A program made the position numbers and the translations under genes. The notes beneath the pieces were generated by a model. The model searched no databases, was not told the origin of the DNA, and saw only the letters and a program-made list of their open reading frames with translations. Shown here one piece after another: positions 31,137-36,522 of a stretch of DNA of 46,748 nucleotides (position 1 is the first letter of the stretch; each line of letters opens with the position of its first letter). Origin of the DNA: Marinobacterium nitratireducens (GTDB taxonomy: Bacteria; Pseudomonadota; Gammaproteobacteria; Pseudomonadales; Balneatricaceae); contig NZ_BMLT01000021.1 in NCBI RefSeq assembly GCF_014645375.1, positions 1 through 46,748 on the forward strand, in the 5' to 3' direction.

Positions 31137-32067
31137 GGTCGAAGCCCTCCGCGCCGCTGTAGTAATCCACCTGGTCGAAGCTGGGGGTCGGGCGGCGATT
31201 AGGTTGAGGCGTCTCAATGGGCTGCAATTCATCATCCCAGCACTTGCCGTTCAGCCAGGTGCTTGGGTTCTTCCACTGCGGCATCCACTGGCCCGCAGCC
31301 TTCGCCTCAGCCCGGTGCGCGACCTGCGCCTCGAGTGCGGTTAGGATTTTGTTGGTCAGGGTTTCGTCGGGGTTGAGTTTGCTGAATGTTATTTCAGCCT
31401 GCCCCTTGCTGGTTTTGTTCGGATAGGCCGACCAGAATCGATTGAAGGATTCCGCATCGAATTTCACACGCGGAGCGCGTTCACGCGCGTTGCTCTTTTC
31501 TTTGCTTTTAGTCTTTACCTTGTCTTCTTGTATAGTGGCCCTTTTGCTTGGCCCTTTTGTGGCCCCGTTGTTGGCCGACTCCTTGGCCCCGATATTGCTG
31601 GAGGCCGCGCCATTGCTGGGATTGCCTTGGCCCTCTGCTTGGCCCTCTGCTTGGCCCGAAACCGTTGGCCCTGCTTGGCCCCGTTTTTCCTGAAATTCAC
31701 TGTATTTGCATACAGTAAAAACGGTGCCGGCGCGGCTGCTGGTCTTGGTCAGCATGCCCTCGTCGACGAAGTAATCGAGGATGCCGCGCATGGTTTTCTC
31801 GGTGGTGCCGACGATCTGCGCCAGGGCCTTGCGACCGGAGATAAACTGGCCCGCCTGGAGCACGACCGACTGATTGCCCAGCATGGTCTTGTGCGGCTTA
31901 TGGGAGGCCATCAGGAGGATGTGCACCCAGGTCGACATGAACTCGGGACGATGCGCAAACGCACACTCCTGGAGCGTGCGAAAGAGCTTGATGTAACCCG
32001 TATCGGGCGTCTCGTCGTGCTCCATACGACCCCTATCGAATTGCAGTATCTGCGCTGTCTGGTGCAT
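31129..32067 (-). CDS. O-like replication initiator with winged-helix N-terminus
   Basis: The 312-aa protein has an N-terminal winged-helix region (about 20-125, with WVHILLMASHKPHKTMLGNQ and LAQIVGTTEKTMRGILDYFV), a low-complexity linker (about 130-195, rich in Gly, Gln, Asn and Lys), and a C-terminal part with FNRFWSAYPNKTSKGQAE and WMPQWKNPSTWLN, known from phage replication proteins. The linker codons contain a tandem set of TTGGCCC repeats that look like iterons, as in lambda O. ATG 32067 is preceded by AGAGG. The gene precedes and overlaps the helicase loader gene. Confidence 0.82.
   Translation of the reverse strand: MHQTAQILQFDRGRMEHDETPDTGYIKLFRTLQECAFAHRPEFMSTWVHILLMASHKPHKTMLGNQSVVLQAGQFISGRKALAQIVGTTEKTMRGILDYFVDEGMLTKTSSRAGTVFTVCKYSEFQEKRGQAGPTVSGQAEGQAEGQGNPSNGAASSNIGAKESANNGATKGPSKRATIQEDKVKTKSKEKSNARERAPRVKFDAESFNRFWSAYPNKTSKGQAEITFSKLNPDETLTNKILTALEAQVAHRAEAKAAGQWMPQWKNPSTWLNGKCWDDELQPIETPQPNRRPTPSFDQVDYYSGAEGFDHV
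31536..31681. repeat. Iteron array, candidate replication origin inside the O-like gene
   Basis: Seven exact TTGGCCC copies start at 31548, 31583, 31627, 31639, 31651, 31665 and 31675, and shorter TGGCCC or TTGGCC copies at 31536, 31560 and 31571. Three are exactly 12 bp apart in CTTGGCCCTCTG units. A visibly A+T-rich, pyrimidine-rich stretch (about 31490-31535) borders the array. This matches the iteron plus unwinding-element plan of lambda ori. Confidence 0.6.
31699..31716. promoter_or_regulatory. LexA-box-like palindrome inside the initiator gene
   Basis: ACTGTAT-TTGC-ATACAGT is an inverted repeat that fits CTGT-N8-ACAG. It lies in codons for the common FTVCKYSEF segment. It could be a chance product of coding, or an internal SOS site next to the origin repeats. 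Confidence 0.35.
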
Positions 32068-32085
32068 AATGACCTCTCTCTTGGG

Positions 32086-32127
32086 AACCCCCGTTGCGTG
32101 CTGCCCAGCACTTCCGCTTCGGGGGTT
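32086..32127. other. Long bulged hairpin upstream of the initiator gene
   Basis: Outer arms AACCCCCG and CGGGGGTT enclose a perfect inner hairpin GTGCTG-CC-CAGCAC. On the plus strand it is followed by TTTTCTTTT, so it could end plus-strand RNA. On the minus strand it forms the 5' leader of the initiator gene just before its ribosome binding site. Which strand uses it is not clear. Confidence 0.5.
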
Positions 32128-32197
32128 TTCTTTTGGGTGTTCGGTTTTAAATGCGGCGACCGGACGCGACAGTTACCCGGTTAACGCGATGTTTCAC

Positions 32198-32395
32198 CGC
32201 ATCCGACAGGGCTCTAACTGGGCCATCCAGCAGGCTGAGCTTAATGGACTAAGAGATCGTCAAAGCCCTGTCGCGATGCGCTTTGTGGAGCGGTTCGGTC
32301 TAGTTGAAAGCTCGGCAGGATCGGCACAGAGATCGCTGATTGAGTTTCCCGAACCGCTCTACAAAGAGCCCTGCGGTCAACTACGACGCCGCAGG
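32198..32395. repeat. Intergenic region with three long inverted repeats, no convincing gene
   Basis: This 338-bp gap (32068-32405) has no supported ORF. Repeat 1 is CGCATCCGACAGGGCT (32198-32213) with its near reverse complement at 32264-32280 (one inserted base plus one difference). Repeat 2 is CTTTGTGGAGCGGTTCGG (32281-32298) with its reverse complement at 32349-32366, one mismatch. Repeat 3 is CCTGCGG/CCGCAGG (32370-32395). The plus-strand frame ending at 32419 has no ribosome binding site and runs against the operon. A structured RNA or a replication or packaging element is possible. Confidence 0.55.
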
Positions 32396-32405
32396 TCGCC
32401 ACTGC

Positions 32406-32636
32406 TTAGCTGTAACTAGACCAGCAACACTTCTTGAACTTGCTACCGCTGCCGCACGGGCAGGGCTGATTGCGCATCCAGTTCTTGCGCCGACCGTTCG
32501 ACATAGGCTTTAGGGTTCTGGCTTCGTGATCGGATAGCTCGACTAGTCGCTGGTCACGCTGAGCCAAATCCTTCTTAAACGCCCGCAGCGCTTCTTCTGA
32601 ATCGAAGTGGTGAATCTGTCCGGTGTCGATGTTCAT
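32406..32636 (-). CDS. SEC-C motif small zinc protein, 76 aa
   Basis: The C-terminus is a clear SEC-C zinc motif, PCPCGSGSKFKKCC, like the tail of SecA. The N-terminus has IHHFDSEEALRAFKKDLAQR and a basic stretch. In SecA this motif binds Zn and SecB or ribosomes; many small SEC-C proteins have unknown partners. It ends at the structured intergenic region and follows the Acb2-like gene with 7 bp between. Confidence 0.8.
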   Translation of the reverse strand: MNIDTGQIHHFDSEEALRAFKKDLAQRDQRLVELSDHEARTLKPMSNGRRKNWMRNQPCPCGSGSKFKKCCWSSYS

Positions 32637-32643
32637 GGCAGCC

Positions 32644-32877
32644 TCAGAAGAAATCCGGCTTTGCGATTGATCGAGTCAGCGCCATAAAGCCTTTTTGCAA
32701 ATCAGTGCGGCCAATGCTGAACCACCGTTGATCCGCAGCGCTGTCACCCTGCAGCGCTGCCAGTTCGTCGCAGAGGTCGCCAACTTCCGCCGCCTTCTCC
32801 TTGATCTTGTTCATCATGTCGATCTCTTCCTGTGAGAGTTCGCGATACCCTTTGATCTTGCGGTGCTGGTTTTCCAT
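32644..32877 (-). CDS. acb2: Acb2-like anti-CBASS protein (Acb2/Tad1 hairpin-type)
   Basis: The 77-aa protein has the Acb2 pattern: RKIKGYRELSQEEIDMMNKI, then KEKAAEVGDLCDEL, the DQRWFSIGRTDLQKGFMALT segment and a C-terminal RSIAKP. Acb2 proteins form hexamers that sequester cyclic di- and trinucleotides made by CBASS (and some bind Thoeris signals), so they block cyclic-nucleotide defence. ATG 32877 follows AGGAG at 7 nt; a longer reading has no such site. It lies behind two terminator-like hairpins, so it may have its own promoter or depend on antitermination. Assigned by sequence pattern only. Confidence 0.8.
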   Translation of the reverse strand: MENQHRKIKGYRELSQEEIDMMNKIKEKAAEVGDLCDELAALQGDSAADQRWFSIGRTDLQKGFMALTRSIAKPDFF

Positions 32878-32898
32878 CGATAACTCCTGCTTGGTTGT

Positions 32899-32922
32899 AA
32901 AAAGCCCCGGCGTTAACCGGGG
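32899..32922 (-). terminator. Intrinsic terminator between cII-like and acb2-like genes
   Basis: On the minus strand CCCCGG-TTAACG-CCGGGG is followed by C and five T. It ends 22 bp before the acb2-like start codon. Confidence 0.65.
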
Positions 32923-32958
32923 AAGGCTCTCTGGAAGGGATGCAGCGAGCCAGGGTAT

Positions 32959-32982
32959 AAAAAGGACCGCGGTTAAACGGTC
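32959..32982 (-). terminator. Weaker second terminator-like hairpin
   Basis: On the minus strand GACCG and CGGTC (5 bp, 8-nt loop) are followed by CTTTTTAT. It lies 38 bp after the cII-like stop and before the stronger terminator at 32899-32922. The pair may act like lambda tR1. Confidence 0.45.
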
Positions 32983-33020
32983 AGGGTTATGCGGCCGTGC
33001 TGGAAAACCGCACAACAGGC

Positions 33021-33455
33021 TTACTGGTAATCGGTTACCGCCTTGCGCAGCGTCATCAGGGCGCTGATCGCTTCGTCTATCTCGTGGTGGCACTTCTCGC
33101 GTTCGCGGGCGGTCAGGCGCTTGTCAGCCATGGCGGTCTCCACGGCGCGCACTACATCGCCGTGCTCACTGGCGGCCTTAATCGTCGCCATCATCAAGCA
33201 GCCGGATTCTTCTGCGCCGGTGGCCAGCACCTGAACCCCGCCCACTTCCATGGCCATCGCTTCCAGGATGCGGGTCGAGCCGCTGGCCTTCATGAGGGCG
33301 ACAGCTTCGTGGACATTCAGCTTGTTGTGCTCGCAGGCCTCATTGGCTTTGTTCAGCAGTACCTGGTGGCCGATACCGATCTCGACGGCCAACGCCTTTG
33401 CCGGTTTGCTGGAGTCGTGAACGGTGCTGCTGATGGCGGAGTAAATGTGGTCCAT
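33021..33455 (-). CDS. Phage regulatory CII-type protein (CP76 family)
   Basis: The 144-aa protein fits the Phage_CP76/CII regulatory family: MDHIYSAISSTVHDSSKPAK then ALAVEIGIGHQVLLNKANEA CEHNKLNVHEAVALMKAS, RILEAMAMEVGG. The helix-turn-helix is near residues 20-60. Such proteins control the lysis-lysogeny choice and the start of early genes. It is the second gene of the rightward-type early operon, after the Cro-like gene. The C-terminal half is helical and probably drives multimer formation. Confidence 0.82.
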   Translation of the reverse strand: MDHIYSAISSTVHDSSKPAKALAVEIGIGHQVLLNKANEACEHNKLNVHEAVALMKASGSTRILEAMAMEVGGVQVLATGAEESGCLMMATIKAASEHGDVVRAVETAMADKRLTAREREKCHHEIDEAISALMTLRKAVTDYQ

Positions 33456-33597
33456 TGCCGGGCGTTCCCTTTACATGCTTTTTCGTGGCGTCAACTGGTT
33501 ATGCTGAGGTTATGCAACACGGAGCGTTGCTATGCTCTCGGAACGACCACCCACCTAATGGGGAGGTGATGCCATGCGCACAACAACTCAGGCACGA

Positions 33598-33810
33598 TCA
33601 GGCCGCCGTGGTCATTTCAGGTGCCGGGAACAGCTCTTCCACCGACACCCCCAGAATTGCCGCGTACTCGGCCGCGACATAAACGTCAGGTGTGCGCGCG
33701 CCAGTTTCGTGATGGCCAACCGCGCCCTGAGAAATTGGCGTTTTCAGCAGTGCGCCAAGCTGCGTCTGCGTCAGCCCCTTCTCTTTCCGGTAGTGCTTCA
33801 ACTTGTTCAT
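33598..33810 (-). CDS. Cro-like XRE repressor
   Basis: ATG 33810 is chosen; the longer reading from 33852 would cover the promoter. The 70-aa protein is one HTH domain (LKHYRKEKGLTQTQLGALLK then TPISQGAVGHHETGAR), as in Cro. It is divergent from the CI-type gene with a 103-bp operator region between. A weak ribosome binding site (GGTGAA) precedes it. It would repress the maintenance promoter and lower early expression in the lytic cycle. Confidence 0.82.
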   Translation of the reverse strand: MNKLKHYRKEKGLTQTQLGALLKTPISQGAVGHHETGARTPDVYVAAEYAAILGVSVEELFPAPEMTTAA

Positions 33811-33840
33811 ACCGTTCACCGTAGGATTCCAATCCCCTAA

Positions 33841-33869
33841 ACAATACGTCACGTGCTTTTAAAGAACAA
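33841..33869 (-). promoter_or_regulatory. Rightward-type early promoter (pR-like) for the Cro-like operon
   Basis: On the minus strand TTGTTC and TATTGT are spaced by 17 bp, a good sigma70 promoter. The -10 and -35 elements overlap the two operator-like motifs at 33843-33855 and 33865-33877. Confidence 0.6.
33843..33855. promoter_or_regulatory. Operator-like motif O1
   Basis: AATACGTCACGTG. The same pattern, AATACGT-NN-CGTG, occurs at 35694-35706 and with one change (final T) on the minus strand at 35653-35665. Here it covers the -10 of the pR-like promoter. Confidence 0.5.
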
Positions 33870-33877
33870 GACGTATT
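33865..33877. promoter_or_regulatory. Operator-like motif O2 (inverted)
   Basis: The minus strand reads AATACGTCTTGTT, sharing AATACGT with O1 in opposite orientation. It covers the -35 of the pR-like promoter. A third related sequence, AATAC-TACGC-AGCGTG, lies at about 33884-33899 next to the CI-side promoter. Confidence 0.4.
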
Positions 33878-33906
33878 TATCGAAATACTACGCAGCGTGT
33901 TATAAA
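33877..33906 (+). promoter_or_regulatory. Candidate maintenance promoter (pRM-like), possibly giving leaderless mRNA
   Basis: A TATAAA -10 at 33901-33906 has only a weak -35 (TTATCG at 33877). The start site would fall at or next to the ATG (33914), and no Shine-Dalgarno sequence is present. This matches the leaderless cI message from lambda pRM. Confidence 0.4.
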
Positions 33907-33913
33907 TGCGGCT

Positions 33914-34324
33914 ATGAATACGATTGGCGAAAAAATCAAAATTGCCCGGGAATCGGCCGGACTGAGCCAGCGCGAGCTTGCAGAGATGTGCGAGTTTGAG
34001 GCGGGTCAAGGCCGGATCGGAAACTACGAACGGGGTGTGCGATCGCCGTCAGTGCAGGATCTTCAGATCATCGCTAAGGCCGTCAGCCGAAGCATGTCAT
34101 GGTTTTTCGATGAGGATTCAAACGGGCTGATCACAGACATCGCGCTGATGCGCCACGTGATCGAAATGATTCTGGAGGTTGAGCAGGAAGAAGGCTGTAA
34201 ATTCACGCCAACGCAGAAGGCGCGCATGGCGATTGCGCTTTATAACGACTCAATTCGCCGTCATCGCTCGGCAACAGATCTGCACATGAATGATCTGTTG
34301 CCCATCCTTGAAGCAGTAAACTAA
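33914..34324 (+). CDS. CI-type XRE repressor without peptidase domain
   Basis: The 136-aa protein has an N-terminal HTH (GEKIKIARESAGLSQRELAE then MCEFEAGQGRIGNYERG), and a C-terminal helical part ending in HMNDLLPILEAVN. The S24/LexA-type self-cleavage domain with its Ser-Lys pair is missing, so RecA-driven cleavage cannot inactivate it directly. It is divergent from the Cro-like gene and convergent with the LexA-box gene. I infer that a separate SOS-controlled protein relieves this repressor. Confidence 0.8.
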   Translation: MNTIGEKIKIARESAGLSQRELAEMCEFEAGQGRIGNYERGVRSPSVQDLQIIAKAVSRSMSWFFDEDSNGLITDIALMRHVIEMILEVEQEEGCKFTPTQKARMAIALYNDSIRRHRSATDLHMNDLLPILEAVN

Positions 34325-34515
34325 TCCCCCATTAGGCCGTGCCGCTTGGCATATTCGCGGAAGTCGGCCTTCCATGCCGCCAGCTTCAATCCCTTGATCT
34401 CGCTACCACTGGGCATAGCTTCTATTGTGGCGCGCTGCTCGAGCAGACGCATACCCTCGTGAACCTTCCGGGCCTGGCTGTCCAGGTGGATGATATTTGA
34501 CGCGCGTTCCTTCAC
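34321..34515 (-). CDS. Small LexA-controlled protein, candidate antirepressor, 64 aa
   Basis: GTG 34515 is preferred because GGAGG lies 7 nt upstream. The longer ATG reading at 34578 would translate the LexA box itself. The protein is basic and helical, with ERASNIIHLDSQARKVHEGM and IKGLKLAAWKADFREYAKRH. It is convergent with the CI-type gene, overlapping it by 4 bp. It starts 25 bp after a perfect LexA box, so it should be induced by DNA damage. Small LexA-controlled antirepressors (Tum of 186, Ant of Gifsy phages) solve the problem of a repressor that cannot cleave itself; this gene fits that role, but no homology was shown. Confidence 0.6.
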   Translation of the reverse strand: MKERASNIIHLDSQARKVHEGMRLLEQRATIEAMPSGSEIKGLKLAAWKADFREYAKRHGLMGD

Positions 34516-34539
34516 TACCCCGCCTCCATGAGCCAACAG

Positions 34540-34559
34540 TACTGTATAAACATACAGTA
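34540..34559 (-). promoter_or_regulatory. LexA (SOS) box
   Basis: CTGT-ATAAACAT-ACAG with flanking TA on both sides gives a near-perfect 20-bp gammaproteobacterial LexA site. On the minus strand, TTTATT and TTATAC with 16-bp spacing form a possible promoter overlapped by the box. The downstream gene is the 64-aa ORF at 34321-34515. Confidence 0.8.
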
Positions 34560-34757
34560 GCTTTGAATAAAATTCCATTACACAGAGTAAGTCTACTCAC
34601 CTGCTGCAAACCCTGTTTTGGTGCGCTGCGCGGCGCCTGCACTATACTGACCGTCATGGTCGCTGTGTCAAAAGTGCGCTGCAATACCCCACTGGCTGTA
34701 CGCTTATTGGGGCGCTAGAGCGCTAAACGCTGCACTCCTGCAGCCTAAAATTGACGC

Positions 34758-35075
34758 ATGACCAAACATGACCGCCTGCGCGCTGCCCGCAAAACAAAAG
34801 GACTGACCCGCGCCCAGGTCGCAGACGCGATTCATGTATCGGAATCCACATATCGGGAATGGGAGCGAGGCCGCGAGCCGCGCTCACTGGACACCGCTCA
34901 GCGACTGTGTGACGTGCTGGGTATCACGATGGAATATTACCTGACAGGCCGGGACCATTCGGCCAGCCTCACTCCGCCAGAGCGCGCTGTGGTTGATCTG
35001 TACCGTGCGATCCTGGAAGAGCGGCGTGCCTGCGTCGTGACTGTCATGGAGGCCCTGGCCGGGCGCTTGAAGTAG
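34758..35075 (+). CDS. Second XRE-family regulator
   Basis: The 105-aa protein has a classical HTH (RLRAARKTKGLTRAQVADAI then HVSESTYREWERGR) and a C-terminal helical part (PPERAVVDLYRAILEERRAC). There is no Shine-Dalgarno sequence; TAAAAT at 34746-34751 could be a -10 that places the mRNA start at the ATG, giving a leaderless message. The upstream 240 bp hold several small inverted repeats (GAGTA/TACTC, GACC/GGTC, GCGCT/AGCGC) that may be operators. A terminator follows. Confidence 0.75.
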   Translation: MTKHDRLRAARKTKGLTRAQVADAIHVSESTYREWERGREPRSLDTAQRLCDVLGITMEYYLTGRDHSASLTPPERAVVDLYRAILEERRACVVTVMEALAGRLK

Positions 35076-35104
35076 AAACCCGCCGGGCGGCAGGTTTCGT
35101 TTTG
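35075..35104 (+). terminator. Terminator after the second XRE gene
   Basis: GAAACC and GGTTTC arms with an inner GC-rich stem are followed by GTTTTGG. It begins at the stop codon and ends just before the convergent lipoprotein gene stop; the minus strand also has A/T runs, so it may serve both genes. Confidence 0.6.
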
Positions 35105-35109
35105 GTCGA

Positions 35110-35496
35110 TCAGTAACTGGTACCCACTGCGGCCGGCGTAGCCCCCTGGGTGAACGTATAGTTCACCACCACCCCGCTGCTCAACAGTACATCCAGCGTC
35201 TTCTGGTAGCCGCTTGTTTTGACCGTCGAGGTGATCAGGTTGTAGCTCGCCTTGGCAGACCCTTCAGCATAGGTGTAGATCCACTTCTCATCGGTTGCTG
35301 ATATTGGAGACTTCATATACGGCTGGCCGAACATGCGTACCAGATCCGCCTCGGTCGTGTACCCCTTCTGTATCCGCGCAACGCTCGCACTATTAAAGTC
35401 CGTCCCGCTGGAATAGTTCGACGTCGCGCATCCGGTTGCGATCAATGCCGCCAGCGCCAGGCCAGCCGCGCGCACCTTGATTCTCTGATCCTTCAC
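35110..35496 (-). CDS. Lipoprotein with SmpA/OmlA (BamE)-like domain, probable moron
   Basis: GTG 35496 follows an excellent AAGGAGG site. The 128-aa precursor has a basic N-terminus (KDQRIKVRAAG), a hydrophobic core (LALAALIATG) and a lipobox-like ATGC with the lipidated Cys near 23. The mature part has IQKGYTTEADLVRMFGQPYM and EKWIYTYAEG, the SmpA/OmlA-like fold. It lies alone in the immunity region, opposite to the flanking operon, so it is probably expressed in lysogens. Surface or periplasmic lipoproteins of prophages often block superinfection; that role is inference here. Confidence 0.78.
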   Translation of the reverse strand: MKDQRIKVRAAGLALAALIATGCATSNYSSGTDFNSASVARIQKGYTTEADLVRMFGQPYMKSPISATDEKWIYTYAEGSAKASYNLITSTVKTSGYQKTLDVLLSSGVVVNYTFTQGATPAAVGTSY

Positions 35497-35652
35497 TCCT
35501 TGCCTCCTTTTTGGTGATTTTCCAGGGAAGGATACGACACCACTACCCGCCGCGCTCATTTAACTGCACCGCATATAAACCCGCAGGCCGCGCAGCCTCT
35601 GGCGTTCCACGCCACCATCAAACACATAGCGTTATTTTTTACTGATTAGAAC

Positions 35653-35665
35653 AACGTTACGTATT
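35653..35665 (-). promoter_or_regulatory. Operator-like motif O3
   Basis: The minus strand reads AATACGTAACGTT, 12 of 13 positions to the pattern AATACGT-NN-CGTG. It abuts the -35 of the leftward-type early promoter. Confidence 0.45.
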
Positions 35666-35692
35666 GACATACCCGCTAACTCGCAATAACCT
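35664..35692 (+). promoter_or_regulatory. Early promoter (pL-like) of the recombination/integration operon
   Basis: TTGACA (consensus -35) is followed after 17 bp by TAACCT. Operator-like motifs flank it on both sides (35653-35665 and 35694-35706). All genes from 36049 to 46650 lie downstream on the same strand. Confidence 0.6.
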
Positions 35693-35693
35693 G

Positions 35694-35706
35694 AATACGT
35701 AGCGTG
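35694..35706 (+). promoter_or_regulatory. Operator-like motif O4
   Basis: AATACGTAGCGTG differs from O1 only at the two central bases. It covers the predicted transcription start of the pL-like promoter. Confidence 0.5.
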
Positions 35707-35719
35707 ATTAATCGCTACA

Positions 35720-35794
35720 GGGCAGCAACCGCAGAGGCGGTTAAGCACAGCGACCACTGGCCCGCTTCGGGTTGCTGCCCACCGCTCTTTAACA
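35720..35794 (+). promoter_or_regulatory. nut-like antitermination site: 11-bp stem and boxA
   Basis: GGGCAGCAACC (35720-35730) pairs perfectly with GGTTGCTGCCC (35770-35780). A competing tetraloop hairpin, AACCGC-AGAG-GCGGTT (35727-35742), lies inside. GCTCTTTAACA (35784-35794) follows, a near-exact rrn-type boxA. This sits about 25 nt from the predicted RNA start, the place of lambda nutL or HK022 put sites. Confidence 0.6.
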
Positions 35795-36048
35795 GACATA
35801 GATCCCCGCAGTGAGATCCCCCGGGAAACCGAGGTACAGGGCGGGCTACAAGCTTCTCACTCAACGCCGGTAGGACCGGCCAGCTGCAAGGCTGCTCGAC
35901 TGCGCACTCCCTGCCGGGAGTCCCTAAGAACGGGACTTTGTACCCAGCACAGCACGCAGCGTGAACAGACGCGCCGGGGCTTCGGTCCCGGCTGCTTCCG
36001 AGATCGCATCCGGTGGGTGTGATGCCTGAAGCACGACAGGAGATCGCT
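35795..36048 (+). other. Structured untranslated leader, no supported gene
   Basis: This stretch has no convincing ORF but a row of perfect hairpins: GCCGGT-AGG-ACCGGC (35866-35880), ACTCCC-TGCC-GGGAGT (35906-35921), AGTCCC-TAAGAAC-GGGACT (35919-35937), and GCCGGG-GCTTCGGT-CCCGGC (35973-35992). The second and third share three bases (35919-35921), so they may form in turn. None has a T-run. A regulatory RNA leader is the simplest reading. Confidence 0.55.
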
Positions 36049-36198
36049 ATGGACAAGCGCAAACGCAAGCCCCGAGCCCAGATCGTGGCCGGGACCGGCA
36101 ACAAGAGCAACCACGACCGCCTTGAGCTCTGGCGCCGCCGCAAGCAGTACAGCGAGCGTCTGAAGCAAACCCCACCGCTATTGGTGTACCAGCCATAG
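36049..36198 (+). CDS. First gene of the pL-like operon, small very basic protein, 49 aa
   Basis: ATG 36049 follows AGGAG at 6 nt. The product starts MDKRKRKPRAQIVAGTGNKS and has a second basic helix (RLELWRRRKQYSERLKQ). Small Arg/Lys-rich proteins encoded first after pL and a boxA site are candidates for N-like antiterminators that bind nut RNA through an Arg-rich motif. There is no sequence match to lambda N that I can see. It could also be a small DNA-binding protein. Confidence 0.6.
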   Translation: MDKRKRKPRAQIVAGTGNKSNHDRLELWRRRKQYSERLKQTPPLLVYQP

Positions 36199-36207
36199 GA
36201 CAGAGTG

Positions 36208-36423
36208 ATGACCACCTGCGAACGGATTTACAGGTCGAAGCGAATTCAGGGGCACCCTGTGCAGTATCTCGCGACCGCATTGCTGATCAAGTACCTGATG
36301 GCCCGGTATCCGTGGTCATGGCAACGCAGAAACGAACGCAAAAAGCGCGACCCGCAACAGCTGGACGCGACGGAGTTTCTGGTTCTGCACATCCGGAATG
36401 AAGAAGCGAGGATCACCGCATGA
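36208..36423 (+). CDS. Small basic hypothetical protein, 71 aa
   Basis: ATG 36208 is chosen over GTG 36205 because AGGA lies 7 nt upstream. The protein is basic and helical (YLATALLIKYLMARYPWSWQ, RRNERKKRDPQQL). It stops by ATGA overlap with the next ORF. No family was recognised. The hydrophobic part is amphipathic and unlikely to be a full membrane helix. Confidence 0.6.
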   Translation: MTTCERIYRSKRIQGHPVQYLATALLIKYLMARYPWSWQRRNERKKRDPQQLDATEFLVLHIRNEEARITA

Positions 36424-36518
36424 ACAAGCGCGCGAACGATATCTTCTGCGGCATTGCCTGTTGCACCCTGATCGCACTGATGGCCGCCAATCTGTTCGTC
36501 GGTCTCACCCAGGGCTGA
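36420..36518 (+). CDS. Very small membrane protein, 32 aa
   Basis: This ORF overlaps the upstream stop as ATGA. It encodes MNKRANDIFCGIACCTLIAL followed by MAANLFVGLTQG, one hydrophobic helix after a basic start. It is too short for family assignment. Its coupling and coding position between two small genes support it. Confidence 0.5.
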   Translation: MNKRANDIFCGIACCTLIALMAANLFVGLTQG

Positions 36519-36522
36519 TGCC

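Noticed and set aside
31536-31681. CRISPR array made of the TTGGCCC repeats
   Set aside because: The repeats are only 7-12 bp with irregular spacing and lie inside a coding region; this fits iterons, not CRISPR repeats and spacers.
32069-32419. 116-codon plus-strand frame in the gap between initiator and SEC-C genes
   Set aside because: It lacks a ribosome binding site, opposes the operon, and consists mainly of the inverted repeats. I describe the region as structured non-coding DNA, but a small real gene is not fully excluded.
35715-36215. 166-codon minus-strand frame across the leader of the pL-like operon
   Set aside because: It has no ribosome binding site and unlikely composition, and it overlies perfect hairpins and boxA better explained as an RNA leader.
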